From positions 124,001 through 188,000 of the forward strand of contig NZ_JASJOE010000001.1 in the NCBI RefSeq assembly GCF_030163755.1: a stretch of 64,000 nucleotides of DNA. Direction: 5' to 3'. The notes beneath the pieces were generated by a model. That model did not search any database. It was not told where the DNA came from and saw nothing but the letters and a program-made list of their open reading frames with translations. Each line of letters starts with the position of its first letter. Within the stretch, counting starts at the first letter, position 1. Position numbers and translations under genes: made by a program. This DNA is from Roseicyclus amphidinii (GTDB lineage: Bacteria; Pseudomonadota; Alphaproteobacteria; Rhodobacterales; Rhodobacteraceae). Shown piece by piece: positions 36,598 through 46,130 of the stretch.

Positions 36598-39500
36598 TCA
36601 ATAATCCCGCTCGAAGAACACGCCGAGGCTGGAGGTTCCGTCCGAGGAAAAGCTGCCGCGCGCGGTCACGTTCGGCGTCAGGTCGATGTTGAGCGAGACA
36701 TCCGCGCCGCCGTCGCCGCCCACCGTGACATCGGTATAGACATTGTCCGACAGGTAGCGCCCGGCGCGCAGGGCGGCGTTGCCCTGGGCGTCGGTCTGGA
36801 TGTCGAGATCGTCGAGCCCGAGGGTTTCGCGCAGGTTCGACAGGATGCCCCCCTGGCCCTCGCCGCCCGCCAGCGAGGCCGCGGCATCGGCCAGTTGCAG
36901 CAGCTGCACCGGCGACAGCGCCGAGACCGAGCGCCCGAACAGAAGCTGGGCGAGGATCTCGTCCTCGGGGAGGCTGGGGCTGGACCCGAGGGTGACGGTG
37001 GGCGCGCTGATCGGGCCGCTCAATTCGATGCTGACCTGGTAGTCGCCCGCGCGGGTGGTGGCGCGTAGCCGGATGAACGGATCGAAGCTGCCTTCGAGGC
37101 TGGCGGAGCCCTCGGTCAGGTCGAGCCGCGTGCCGAGGATCGAGAGCCGCCCGCGGACGAGGTCGAAGCGGCCTGCCGGGATGACCTCGGCGGTGGTGCC
37201 GCCAAGGCGCAGTTGCCCGCCCAGCTCCGCGTCGAGGCCGCGGCCGCGGATGAAGATGCGGCCGGGGGCCGTGATCGCCAGGTCGAGGGCGATGCGCTGC
37301 GCGCCACCGCCGCTGCCGCCGTCTGCGCCTTGCGCCCGTGGGCCGAGGCCCGCAGCGATGCGCGTGCGCCGCTCGGCGGCGGTTTCCGCGCTGTGGGTGA
37401 TCGGCGGGATGGCGGCCGAGCCGCCCAGCCCGCTTTCGGGCACGCGCAGTTCGGTTTCGCCCAGCGCGATTTCGCCACCCACCTGCAGCGCGCCGGTCAG
37501 GGCGCCGGTGACGGCGACATCGGCGCGGTCGATGCGCGCCTCGTAGAGCGTGGGATCGACCAGCCGCAGGTCGCGGCCGCGAATCTCGATCCGGGCGGGC
37601 AGGCCGGGCTCGGTCAGCCCGACGCTGCCGTCGGCGGTCACCGTGCCGCCGCTGCCGAGCCGACCGTCGGTCGAGAAGCTGACGCGCCCGCCCGACAGCT
37701 GGCCGGTGGCCGAGACGCCTTCGAGCGCGGTCTGAAGCGTGGGCAGGGTGACGCGCGCGTCGCCTGTGCGGACCGTGCCCGACAGCGACGCAAGCGCGGG
37801 TGCGCCGTTCAGGCGCAGGTCGAAGTCGAGCGTGCCGAAGACGCTGCGCGGCGCCAGCGCGCGGTTGGCCAGCGCAAGGGGCAGCTGGCCCCGCGCCGTC
37901 AGATCGGCGGTGGCGGCATCGGCGGCGACAGAGCCCGAGACATCGGCGGTGATGCCCGCGCCGCTGGTCAGCTCGGCGACCACGCGCCACGGCGCGTCCT
38001 CGCCCGCGCCGCGGGTGGTGTCGAGCCGGGCCGTCACCGGCCCGCTCAAGGTGTCGGTGAACAGCCCGACATCGGCCAGCCGCGCGTCAAGGCCGATCAC
38101 CGCGCCGTCGGGGCCAAGGCGACCGGTGCCCGACAGGCGCGCCTCGGCCCCGTCGAGCGTGAGCGCGCGCAGGGTAAGGCCGGTTTCGTCGCGCAGCGCC
38201 GAGAGGGTCAGCCGGGTCTCGCCCGCGAAGAGCCGCGGCGGAAGCGCCTCGGCGATGCGCAGGTCGCGGCCCGTGCCCTCCAGCATCAGGTCGAAGGCGC
38301 CCGACAGAAGCTCGGCCTCGGCCTGCAGCGTGGCGGACAGGCGGCCGGACAGGGGTTGTTCGGCCAGCGCGGCGAAGCGCGACAGGTCGGCGGCCTCGGC
38401 CGTGAGCGCGGTGGTCAGGGTCAGTTGCGCCTCGCCGGTGGCAAGCGCAGCCTCGCCGGTCAGGGCAAGGTCGCCCGCCCGCGCGGACAGCGCGTCGAGC
38501 GTCACGGGCCGGCCCGTGCGCCAGCCGAGCCGCGCGGTCAGCTGCGCGACCTGTCCCAGCGCCTGTTGCAGCGCCGGATCGTCGTGCCGCAGCCCGTCGA
38601 GGGCGACGCGCAGCGGCGCGTCCACGCGCAGCCCCTCGGGCGTCTCGGCGATCTCGCCCGCGGCGTCGATCCGAATCGCGTCGACCGTCGCCGTCCCGAG
38701 GTCGAGGCCGGTCGCCCGCGCGACCGCGTCATAGGCGTCGCCCGCGGCGCGGTCATAGCGCACCGCGATATCGGCGGCGGTCACGGTGATCTCGGCATCG
38801 GGGATCGGCAGGCGCACGGGGCCGGTTCCCGCGGGGTCGGCGATGCGCCCGGTCAGCGCAAAGGCGCGGGGCCGCCCGCCGGGGTCGAGCGACATCTCGC
38901 CCGACAGCTCCAGCGCCGCCGCGCTCAGCGACAGCCGGTCAAGCGCGACGGCGCCGTCGGGCAGCAGCGTGATCTGCGTGTCGAGCGCGACATCGGGGCC
39001 GAAGAAGGCGCGGTAATCGGGCAGGAACAGGGGCGTGATGTCGCCGCCGACGCGCGCCGTCACCCTGCGCGTTCCGGTCTCGGGGGTGAGCGCGGTCGCC
39101 ACCGTCCCCGACAGGCGCGGCACGCCCTCGGTCGAAAGGGCGATCTCGGCGGCGAAATCGTCGATCGGGTCCTCGCCCGCGACCGACAGGCTCAGTTGCG
39201 GTGCGCCGGGAAGCCCCAGAAGCGTGGCGGCAAGGCCGCCGGGATCTTCCTCGAGCAGCAGGGACAGCGACAGGAGCCGCGTGTCGTTGGTGTAGCTCGC
39301 GGCAAGGTCGAAGACGCCGCGCGGCCCGTCGAGGCGGGTGATCTCGAGCGCGGCGCTGCCCTCGCCGCCGGCCAGTTGCGCCGCGCCCTGCACCGACAGC
39401 TCGACCGCCTGCCCGATGAGCGAGGGGCCGAGACTGACCCGCGCGATGGCGGTGCGGTCGATGGCGATGGAGACCGGCAGGTCGGGCAGGGAAAAGGGTG

Positions 39501-39861
39501 TCGCCTCGGCCGGTGGCAGGTCGAGCCCCGGCTCGGTGACGGGGGCGCGCAGGATCTCCAGCCGCTCGGCGGTGAGCTGGTCGATCTGCAGCGCGCCGCG
39601 CAGAAGGGCCGCGCGCGACCAGTTCAGTTCCGCGCCCTCCAGCGTCAGCCAGACGCCCTGCGCGTCGGCGATGGTCAGGCGGTCCAGCTCGGCGGTGGCC
39701 GACAGCGCGCCGCGAAAGCCCTCGATGGTGACGGTGCGCGCGCCGTCCGAAAGCTGGTCTTCGAGGAAGCGCACGATGCGCGAGCGGTCGTCGTCCTGTG
39801 CCGCGGCGGGCGCGGCGAGAAGGGCCGTGACGGCGATGAGGGCCAGCAGAAGATGCCGCAT
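36598..39861 (-). CDS. tamB: Translocation and assembly module subunit TamB
   Basis: Inner-membrane-anchored periplasm-spanning protein of the AsmA/repeating-groove family that works with TamA in outer-membrane protein insertion and phospholipid transport. The 1087-residue product has an N-terminal signal-anchor (MRHLLLALIAVTALLAAPAAAQ, which could also be read as a cleavable signal), a very long series of beta-strand repeats rich in L, G, A, D and T, and the conserved C-terminal TamB domain ending in GRYLSDNVYTDVTVG and LGVFFERDY. The ATG shares one base with the tamA stop. Confidence 0.93.
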   Translation of the reverse strand: MRHLLLALIAVTALLAAPAAAQDDDRSRIVRFLEDQLSDGARTVTIEGFRGALSATAELDRLTIADAQGVWLTLEGAELNWSRAALLRGALQIDQLTAERLEILRAPVTEPGLDLPPAEATPFSLPDLPVSIAIDRTAIARVSLGPSLIGQAVELSVQGAAQLAGGEGSAALEITRLDGPRGVFDLAASYTNDTRLLSLSLLLEEDPGGLAATLLGLPGAPQLSLSVAGEDPIDDFAAEIALSTEGVPRLSGTVATALTPETGTRRVTARVGGDITPLFLPDYRAFFGPDVALDTQITLLPDGAVALDRLSLSAAALELSGEMSLDPGGRPRAFALTGRIADPAGTGPVRLPIPDAEITVTAADIAVRYDRAAGDAYDAVARATGLDLGTATVDAIRIDAAGEIAETPEGLRVDAPLRVALDGLRHDDPALQQALGQVAQLTARLGWRTGRPVTLDALSARAGDLALTGEAALATGEAQLTLTTALTAEAADLSRFAALAEQPLSGRLSATLQAEAELLSGAFDLMLEGTGRDLRIAEALPPRLFAGETRLTLSALRDETGLTLRALTLDGAEARLSGTGRLGPDGAVIGLDARLADVGLFTDTLSGPVTARLDTTRGAGEDAPWRVVAELTSGAGITADVSGSVAADAATADLTARGQLPLALANRALAPRSVFGTLDFDLRLNGAPALASLSGTVRTGDARVTLPTLQTALEGVSATGQLSGGRVSFSTDGRLGSGGTVTADGSVGLTEPGLPARIEIRGRDLRLVDPTLYEARIDRADVAVTGALTGALQVGGEIALGETELRVPESGLGGSAAIPPITHSAETAAERRTRIAAGLGPRAQGADGGSGGGAQRIALDLAITAPGRIFIRGRGLDAELGGQLRLGGTTAEVIPAGRFDLVRGRLSILGTRLDLTEGSASLEGSFDPFIRLRATTRAGDYQVSIELSGPISAPTVTLGSSPSLPEDEILAQLLFGRSVSALSPVQLLQLADAAASLAGGEGQGGILSNLRETLGLDDLDIQTDAQGNAALRAGRYLSDNVYTDVTVGGDGGADVSLNIDLTPNVTARGSFSSDGTSSLGVFFERDY

Positions 39862-41663
39862 CAGAAGGCCTGCCCGATGCCGATGTAGAGATAGGCCTCG
39901 CGCCCCGCGTTCGTGCCGGTGACGGGCGTGGCAAGGTCAAGGCGGATCGGCCCGAAGGGCGTGGCGTAGCGCAGCCCGAGGCCCGCGCCTGCGTGCCAGT
40001 CGCTGTCGCCGCCGCCCCAGCTGTCGGCACTGATCGCGCCGATATCGGCGAAGCCGACGACGCCGAAATTCGTCTCGCCTACGTCGTGTCGGATCTCGCC
40101 CGACAGCCCCGCGAAGGAGCGGCCGCCGCTGGCGATGCCGCCCTGAAGCGCGCCGAGGGTCTGGTAGGGTTGGCCGCGGACGGTGCCCGAGCCGCCGGAA
40201 TAGAAGAACTCGTCGGGCGGGATATCCGCGACTGTCCCGCCCGTCAGCGCGCCCAGTTGCAGCCGCCCGGCAAGGCGGGTGGCCCCTTCGCCGAAGGCGC
40301 GGTAGGCGCGGCCGTCGAAGGTCAGCCGCGCGCCGCCGCCATCGCCCGGCGTGAGGAAGGGTGTCAGCGCGACGTCGCCGTAGAGACCCGCGCGCGCATC
40401 CAGCGGATCGTCGCGCCCGTCGTAGGTCGCGCCCAGCGGCAGGGTCAGCCGGGTGATGGTGGAGGTGCCGAGCGGCGAGGAAAACCGCGCCCGTTCCAGA
40501 CCCAGCGCGCCGCGCAGGGTGATCCGGTCGGTCAGCCGGTGGGTGAGACCGGCCTCGAGCGTTACCGAATCGAGCTGGTAAAGCGGTTCCTTCAGCGCGG
40601 CGACACCCAGCTCGAGACCGAGGTCCGTGTCGGGCGTGAAGGTGGCGGGGCGGTCGAAGCGGGCGGTCAGCTCGGCGTCGATGCCGTCGGTATCGCTGCT
40701 GATGCCCGAGACGACGGCGTCGAAGCGCAGACGCTCGGCCCCGCCGAACAGGTTGCGGTGCAGCCAGTAGGCCGACAGCTGGATGCCCTCGTCGCTGGAC
40801 AGCTCCGCCCCGAAGCCGAGGCGGCGCAAGGGCGCCTCGTCGAGGACGGCGGCCACGTCCGAGACATCGCGGGCCTGCGGGTCGCGCAGTTGCAGCGCCA
40901 CGGCGGAAAAGACGCCGGTTTCGCGCAGCCGTTCCTCGGCGCGGGCAAGCGCCTCGGGCGAATAGACCTCGCCCACGGGCAGGCCCGCGATTTCGAGGAT
41001 ACGGGCCGTGCGCATCCGCTCCTGCCCCTCGGGCAGAAGCTGGCCGAAGGAGATGACCGGGCCGGGATCGACGCGGATCGCCACGTCGAGGACGGCGGCG
41101 CGGTTGTCGGCGCGGATCGACTGCTCGCCGACATCGGCGAAGGCGTTGCCCTGCGCCCGCCACGCGGTCAGGGCCGCGGCGGTGGTGTCGCGCAGAAGCG
41201 GGGTGGACGCCGGTTCGCCGGGGCGGAACCCCTCGGGCAGGTCGGTGTCGGGGGCAAGCGGGCCGATCCGCGCTTCGCCCAGCCGGAAGGGCGCGCCGGT
41301 CTCGATCTCGATCTCGACGGTCTGCACGCGGCCGGGCGGATCGAAGGGCGAGATGCCCGCGGCATCCCGACCGTCGAGGCGGATGGCGATCACCGGGGCG
41401 AAGTAGCCGTCTTCGTAGAGCACGCCGATCAGGCGCGCGTAATCGGCACGCGCGGCGGCGACGACATCGGCGCCGGTGCGGGTCGTGCCCTCGTCAAGGT
41501 CGCGCAACAGCAGCGCGGCGGCGCGCAGCCGGTCCTGCAGGTCCTCTGATGCGCCGGGCGCGATCAGGCGGACCTCCTGCGCGGCGGCGGGCGCGGAGGT
41601 GACGGCGACACAGACCGACAAGGCCAGCGCGCCGAGATGGACCAAGGCGATACGAGCAAACAT
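39861..41663 (-). CDS. tamA: Translocation and assembly module subunit TamA (BamA-family outer-membrane protein)
   Basis: Outer-membrane Omp85-family protein. The 600-residue product has a signal peptide (MFARIALVHLGALALSVCVAVTSAPAAAQ in parts), POTRA-like domains through about residue 280 (ARADYARLIGVLYEDGYFAPVI, VEIEIETGAPFRLGEARI, VYSPEALARAEERLRETGVF) and a C-terminal beta-barrel with the family GSGTVRGQPYQTLG (VRGF-type) block and GAGLGLRYATPFGPIRLDLATPV. It ends in a Phe, as expected for barrel recognition by the Bam complex. ATG 41663 gives the signal peptide and a GAAGAG site; the frame is open upstream. Confidence 0.93.
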   Translation of the reverse strand: MFARIALVHLGALALSVCVAVTSAPAAAQEVRLIAPGASEDLQDRLRAAALLLRDLDEGTTRTGADVVAAARADYARLIGVLYEDGYFAPVIAIRLDGRDAAGISPFDPPGRVQTVEIEIETGAPFRLGEARIGPLAPDTDLPEGFRPGEPASTPLLRDTTAAALTAWRAQGNAFADVGEQSIRADNRAAVLDVAIRVDPGPVISFGQLLPEGQERMRTARILEIAGLPVGEVYSPEALARAEERLRETGVFSAVALQLRDPQARDVSDVAAVLDEAPLRRLGFGAELSSDEGIQLSAYWLHRNLFGGAERLRFDAVVSGISSDTDGIDAELTARFDRPATFTPDTDLGLELGVAALKEPLYQLDSVTLEAGLTHRLTDRITLRGALGLERARFSSPLGTSTITRLTLPLGATYDGRDDPLDARAGLYGDVALTPFLTPGDGGGARLTFDGRAYRAFGEGATRLAGRLQLGALTGGTVADIPPDEFFYSGGSGTVRGQPYQTLGALQGGIASGGRSFAGLSGEIRHDVGETNFGVVGFADIGAISADSWGGGDSDWHAGAGLGLRYATPFGPIRLDLATPVTGTNAGREAYLYIGIGQAF

Positions 41664-41815
41664 CTCTTCATACCTAGCCCCTGCACCGAGTCGTTGCCAC
41701 CCGTGTCCGGGGCGCTGCGCGGGTTCCGGCGCAACCTTGGGACGATTTGCGCCTTGTCGCGCCGGGATGGCCCTTCTATCACGCGAGCCAAGACCGTGAC
41801 CGGAGGACACCATCC

Positions 41816-42805
41816 ATGTCGAAGCTCGTCACCATTTTCGGCGGATCCGGCTTTGTCGGACGCTACATCGCTCGGCGCATGGCCAAGGAAGGCTGGCGTG
41901 TCCGCGTCGCGGTGCGCCGTCCGAACGAGGCGCTGTTCGTGCGGCCCTACGGCGTGGTGGGGCAGGTGGAGCCGGTGCTCGCCAATATCCGCGATGACGA
42001 CAGCGTGCGCGCGGCAATCCACGGCGCTGACGCGGTTGTGAACTGCGTGGGCATCCTGTCGGAGCGCGGCAAGAACCGCTTCGACACCGTTCAGGCCGAA
42101 GGGGCGGCCCGTGTCGCCCGCATCGCCGCCGAGGAAGGCGCCGCACGGTTGGTGCATGTCTCGGCCATCGGGGCCGAGGGCGGCAGCGACAGCGACTACG
42201 CCGACACCAAGGGCAAGGGCGAAGAGGCGGTGCTGGCCGCCTTCCCGACCGCGATGATCCTGCGCCCCTCCATCGTCTTCGGACCCGAGGACCAGTTCTT
42301 CAACCGCTTCGCCGCAATGACGCGGATGTCGCCCGCCCTTCCCGTGGTCGGGGCCGAGACGAAGTTCCAGCCGGTCTATGTCGATGACGTGGCAAAGGCC
42401 GCGGTGATGGGCATCCTCGGGACGGCGAAGCCGGGCATCTACGAGCTGGGCGGGCCCGAGGTGGCGACGTTCCGCGTGCTGATGCAGCGGATGCTGGGCG
42501 TGATTCGCCGCCGCCGCCTGCTCTTGAACGTGCCGTTCTTCGTGGCCGGGATCATGGGCACGGTGCTGGACGCGGTGCAGACGGTGACGCTGGGCCTGTT
42601 CCACAACGGCTTGCTCACGCGCGACCAGGTCCGCAACCTGCGCCGCGACAACGTGGTGACCGAGGGGCGCATGGGCTTTGCCGAGCTGGGCATCCACCCC
42701 ACCGCGATGGAGGCGGTGCTGGACGACTACCTGTGGCACTACCGCCCCGGCGGGCAATATTCCGACATCAAGGAAGCCGCACGCCACCTGCGCAGTCAGG
42801 AATAG
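41816..42805 (+). CDS. Complex I NDUFA9-subunit-family NAD(P)-binding protein
   Basis: Atypical short-chain dehydrogenase related to the NDUFA9/39-kDa accessory subunit of respiratory complex I. The 329-residue product starts MSKLVTIFGGSGFVGRYIARRMA (Rossmann GGSGFVG), has VVNCVGILSERG, LVHVSAIGA with a Ser, and MILRPSIVFGPEDQFFNRFA, the standard family blocks. Bacterial members may act in ubiquinone synthesis or complex I stability; this is family knowledge, not shown here. A GGAGG site precedes ATG 41816. Divergent from tamA, and overlaps convergent uppP by 10 bases. Confidence 0.88.
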   Translation: MSKLVTIFGGSGFVGRYIARRMAKEGWRVRVAVRRPNEALFVRPYGVVGQVEPVLANIRDDDSVRAAIHGADAVVNCVGILSERGKNRFDTVQAEGAARVARIAAEEGAARLVHVSAIGAEGGSDSDYADTKGKGEEAVLAAFPTAMILRPSIVFGPEDQFFNRFAAMTRMSPALPVVGAETKFQPVYVDDVAKAAVMGILGTAKPGIYELGGPEVATFRVLMQRMLGVIRRRRLLLNVPFFVAGIMGTVLDAVQTVTLGLFHNGLLTRDQVRNLRRDNVVTEGRMGFAELGIHPTAMEAVLDDYLWHYRPGGQYSDIKEAARHLRSQE

Positions 42806-43599
42806 GCGATCCCCAGAAGGATCACGCCGAGCGCCACGCGGTAGATCACGTAGGGCGTGAAGCTGACCGAGCGCAGAAGCCGCATCATGATGCTGAGCGC
42901 CGCAAGCGCCGAGACGAAGGCGAAGCCGGCGGCGATGGCCCCGTCGCGCGCGGCGGCCGCGTCGGCGGTGGCGATCACCTCACCCCCCAGCAGGATGCCC
43001 GAGGCCATGATCGTCGGGATCGACATCAGCATCGACAGGCGGGCCGCGCTTTCGCGGTCATAGCCCAGCAGCCGCGCGCCGGTGATGGTGATGCCGGAGC
43101 GCGAGGTGCCGGGGATCAGCGCGACCGCCTGCCAGAGGCCCATGGTGATGGCGTCCTTCAGCGACCAGCCTGCGGCCTGTTTCACCTTCGGCCCGCGCTG
43201 GTCGGCCCAGTAGAGGACAAGGCCGAAGACCAGCATCGTCCAGCCGATCACCGCGACGGAGCGCATCGCATCGTCAAGGCCCGTCAGGTGCAGGACAAGC
43301 CCCGCAAGGATCACCGGGATCGTGGCGATCATCAGCAGGAAGGCGAGCCTTGCGCCCGCCGTGTCGATCCGGCCCGTCAGCATCCGGGGCAGGCCCGTCA
43401 GGGCCAGCCGCACGTCGCGCCAGAAGTAGAGCATGACCGCGCCCAGCGTGCCGACATGGACGGCGACGTCGATCACCTGACCCTGGTCGGCAAGCCCGGT
43501 GAGATTCGGCAGAAGCACGAGATGGCCGGAGCTCGAGACCGGAAGGAACTCGGTGATGCCCTGGATCAGGGCGAGCAGGATCAGGTTCCACAGGGTCAT
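42796..43599 (-). CDS. uppP: Undecaprenyl-diphosphatase UppP (BacA)
   Basis: Membrane phosphatase that recycles undecaprenyl pyrophosphate for peptidoglycan and glycan synthesis; overproduction gives bacitracin resistance. The 267-residue product has about eight membrane segments and the two catalytic motifs: QGITEFLPVSSSGHL at about 13-27 and IPGTSRSGITITGARLLG around residues 162-179. Its lipid carrier is shared by the surface-glycan genes earlier in the window. Divergent from gltD across a 211-base AT-richer gap. Confidence 0.97.
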   Translation of the reverse strand: MTLWNLILLALIQGITEFLPVSSSGHLVLLPNLTGLADQGQVIDVAVHVGTLGAVMLYFWRDVRLALTGLPRMLTGRIDTAGARLAFLLMIATIPVILAGLVLHLTGLDDAMRSVAVIGWTMLVFGLVLYWADQRGPKVKQAAGWSLKDAITMGLWQAVALIPGTSRSGITITGARLLGYDRESAARLSMLMSIPTIMASGILLGGEVIATADAAAARDGAIAAGFAFVSALAALSIMMRLLRSVSFTPYVIYRVALGVILLGIAYS

Positions 43600-43714
43600 C
43601 GTGCGCAGGGTCCGAAAAAGGGCAACGGGTCAAAGCCCTGATGTATCATCTGATTCTGGAATATAGGTAACTCTTGTTTACCATTTTCGGGATGTTTTGG
43701 TCCAAGCGACAGGC

Positions 43715-43743
43715 TTGACGGCGGTAAAATCGGCAAATAGGTC
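43715..43743 (+). promoter_or_regulatory. Candidate promoter for the glt operon
   Basis: TTGACG at 43715-43720 followed after 17 bases by TAGGTC, about 70 bases before the gltD GTG. The -10 is weak. A short inverted repeat GGTAA/TTACC (43666-43682) and an AT-rich stretch lie upstream, shared with divergent uppP. Confidence 0.35.
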
Positions 43744-43810
43744 AGCCTTGTTGTCTTTTCAGATCCGTGCAGCCTCGGTATAGAGGCGCAGCTAGGATGG
43801 GAGATGTTTC

Positions 43811-45247
43811 GTGGCCAAGCAACCCATGTTGAAATTCGTGTCGGTCGAGCGGGAGATGCCGGAGAAGCGTCCGCCGAACCTGCGCCGTGAGGATTTCGGC
43901 GAGATCTACGGTGAATACGCGCGCGAGAAGGCGGCGGAGCAGGCCGGGCGGTGCAGCCAGTGCGGTGTTCCCTATTGCCAGTCGCATTGTCCGCTGCACA
44001 ACAACATTCCCGATTGGCTCAAGCTGACCGCCGAGGGGCGGTTGCAGGAAGCTTACGAGATCAGCCAGGCGACCAACACCTTCCCCGAGATCTGCGGCCG
44101 CATCTGCCCGCAGGATCGCCTGTGCGAGGGGAACTGCGTGATCGAGCAGTCGGGGCACGGCACCGTCACGATCGGCTCGGTCGAGAAATACATCACCGAT
44201 ACGGCCTGGGACCAGGGCTGGGTCAAGCCCATCGCGCCTTCGGTGGAGCGGCCCGAATCGGTCGGCATCATCGGCGCGGGCCCCGGCGGGCTTGCCGCCG
44301 CGGACATGCTGCGCCGCGCCGGGCTGCAGGTGACGGTCTATGACCGCTACGACCGCGCGGGCGGGCTGATGACCTACGGCATTCCCGGCTTCAAGCTGGA
44401 GAAGGACGTGGTGGTGCGCCGCAACACGCTGCTGGAAGAGGGCGGCGTGGAGTTCGTGCTGAATTGCAACGTGGGCGAAGACGTCAGCTTCGACGCGATC
44501 CGCGGCAAGCATGACTTCGTCATCATCGCCACGGGCGTCTACAAGTCGCGCGACCTGAACGCGCCGGGCGTGGGGGCCGACGGCATCGTGCGCGCCATCG
44601 ACTACCTGACGGCCAGCAACCGCAAGAGCTTTGGCGACGAGGTGCCCGAGTTCGACAGCGGCGAGCTGAATGCAAAGGGCAAGCGCATCGTCGTCATCGG
44701 CGGCGGCGACACCGCGATGGACTGCGTGCGCACCGCGATCCGGCAGGATGCGGTCAGCGTGAAGTGCCTCTATCGCCGCGACAAGGCGAACATGCCCGGC
44801 TCACAGCGCGAGGTGGCCAATGCCGAGGAAGAAGGCGTTGAATTCGTGTGGCTTTCCGCGCCCAAGGGTTTCACCGGCGGTGAGACGGTCGAAGGCGTGA
44901 TGGTCGACCGGATGCGCCTTGGCGCACCGGACCAGACCGGGCGGCAATCCCCCGAGATCATCGAGGGCGCCGAGTATGTCGAAGGCGCGGACATGGTCAT
45001 CAAGGCGCTGGGCTTCGAGCCCGAGGACCTGCCGACGCTCTGGGGTGTTCCCGAGCTGGAGGTGACGCGCTGGGGCACGATCAAGGCCAACTTCCGCACG
45101 CATGAGACCCAGGTCGAGAATGTCTATGCGGTGGGCGATATCGTGCGCGGCGCATCGCTGGTTGTCTGGGCGATCCGCGACGGGCGCGAGGCGGCCGAGG
45201 CGATCCTCGAAAAACTGGCGACCACGGGCGCGGTGGCGGCGGAGTGA
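43811..45247 (+). CDS. gltD: Glutamate synthase (NADPH) small subunit
   Basis: Small FAD/iron-sulfur subunit that takes electrons from NADPH for GltB. The 478-residue product has the N-terminal cysteine-rich region (CSQCGVPYCQSHCPLHN and GRICPQDRLCEGNCV) for two 4Fe-4S clusters, an FAD-binding GAGPGGLAAADMLRRAG, and an NADPH-binding VVIGGGDTAMDCVRTA. GTG 43811 is used with a GGGAG site upstream; it gives the family N-terminus. The large subunit gene is 1.3 kb downstream, separated by two small genes. Confidence 0.97.
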   Translation: MAKQPMLKFVSVEREMPEKRPPNLRREDFGEIYGEYAREKAAEQAGRCSQCGVPYCQSHCPLHNNIPDWLKLTAEGRLQEAYEISQATNTFPEICGRICPQDRLCEGNCVIEQSGHGTVTIGSVEKYITDTAWDQGWVKPIAPSVERPESVGIIGAGPGGLAAADMLRRAGLQVTVYDRYDRAGGLMTYGIPGFKLEKDVVVRRNTLLEEGGVEFVLNCNVGEDVSFDAIRGKHDFVIIATGVYKSRDLNAPGVGADGIVRAIDYLTASNRKSFGDEVPEFDSGELNAKGKRIVVIGGGDTAMDCVRTAIRQDAVSVKCLYRRDKANMPGSQREVANAEEEGVEFVWLSAPKGFTGGETVEGVMVDRMRLGAPDQTGRQSPEIIEGAEYVEGADMVIKALGFEPEDLPTLWGVPELEVTRWGTIKANFRTHETQVENVYAVGDIVRGASLVVWAIRDGREAAEAILEKLATTGAVAAE

Positions 45248-45281
45248 TCCGGTAACCGCCATCGGGCTGGCCCGGTCAGGC

Positions 45282-45337
45282 GGTGACATCCGTACACGGG
45301 GCGTGCAGACCGCGTGCATACGCGGGGTCATACGGGC
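45282..45337 (+). repeat. Array 2 of imperfect 11-base repeats, between gltD and the next gene
   Basis: GGTGACATCC, then GTACACGGGGC, GTGCAGACCGC and GTGCATACGCG at exact 11-base spacing (45292-45324), then after two bases a looser GTCATACGGGC (45327-45337). It begins 34 bases after the gltD stop and its core ends 53 bases before the next start. Same type and orientation as the arrays at 17769 and 60577. Confidence 0.8.
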
Positions 45338-45377
45338 GCGTGGGCGCAAAGGTTAAAGGTCAGAAAGGCTGACGGGT

Positions 45378-46130
45378 ATGTGGGTTAACGGCATCGCAAC
45401 CGGTTTGGGCACCGTGGGTCTCGCGGCGGCCCTGCTGTGCGCGCCGCTGCCCGCGGCCGCGCAGATGCCGGGGCCCGACCTGTTCGATGTGCCGGCGGGT
45501 TGCACCGCCTTTCTGACGGTTCAGGCGCGCGAATGCACGGTCAGCCACCACTGGACCTGCGAGGGCGATCCCGAGGGGACGCATTGGCGCGTCTCGCTGG
45601 ATCAGGACGGACCCTATTACCTGAGCTACACGGATGCGGAATTTCGCTGGCTGCGGGGCTGGAGCCTGCGCAGCGACAGCACGACCGTGCTGGTCGAGCC
45701 CGAGGACGACCCCGCCAGCCTGACCGAGCTGCTGGAGACGGGCAGCGACACGATGGTGTTCTCGCTGATGGTCGAGGGGCAGACGGGCCGGTTCCGGCGC
45801 GACTACACCGGTTTCGACAGCCTGACGGGCGGCGAGGTGACGGTGGATGGCCGGACCCTGATGGTGACCGAGTTCACCTATCAATACGGCGTGGACGGCG
45901 GCGCGCGCCGGGTCGAGGGCAACCAGTTCGTCCACGAGGGCTGGCGGATGTTCTTCGGCGGGGTCGAGACGGTGACCGAGCCCGACGGGACAAGCTTCGA
46001 ATACAACAACAGCCCGATGGAGTTTGCGGAACCCGGCGAGCCGGGCTTCCTAACCACGCGGCCGATCTACGATTGCGGCGACATGATGAGCGCGGCGCCC
46101 GCCGTCCCGGTCTGGAGGGTTCGGCAGTGA
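45378..46130 (+). CDS. Predicted secreted protein of unknown function
   Basis: I do not recognise this 250-residue protein. It has a clear signal peptide (hydrophobic core GLGTVGLAAALLCAPL followed by PAAAQ, likely cleavage after Ala-Ala-Ala-Gln or just before), then an acidic, beta-rich mature part with Cys residues that could pair (CTAFL, ECTV, TWTC-like HWTCEG and YDCGD near the end). No membrane segments follow. An AAAGG site sits in the loop of a small GTCAG/CTGAC hairpin (45359-45373) before the ATG. It overlaps the next gene (GTGA) and lies inside the glutamate synthase cluster. Confidence 0.75.
   Translation: MWVNGIATGLGTVGLAAALLCAPLPAAAQMPGPDLFDVPAGCTAFLTVQARECTVSHHWTCEGDPEGTHWRVSLDQDGPYYLSYTDAEFRWLRGWSLRSDSTTVLVEPEDDPASLTELLETGSDTMVFSLMVEGQTGRFRRDYTGFDSLTGGEVTVDGRTLMVTEFTYQYGVDGGARRVEGNQFVHEGWRMFFGGVETVTEPDGTSFEYNNSPMEFAEPGEPGFLTTRPIYDCGDMMSAAPAVPVWRVRQ

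Noticed and set aside
37213-39888. An 891-codon plus-strand open frame opposite tamB
   Set aside because: Composition is that of antisense to a repeat-rich beta protein; tamB is supported by its C-terminal domain and the tamA overlap.
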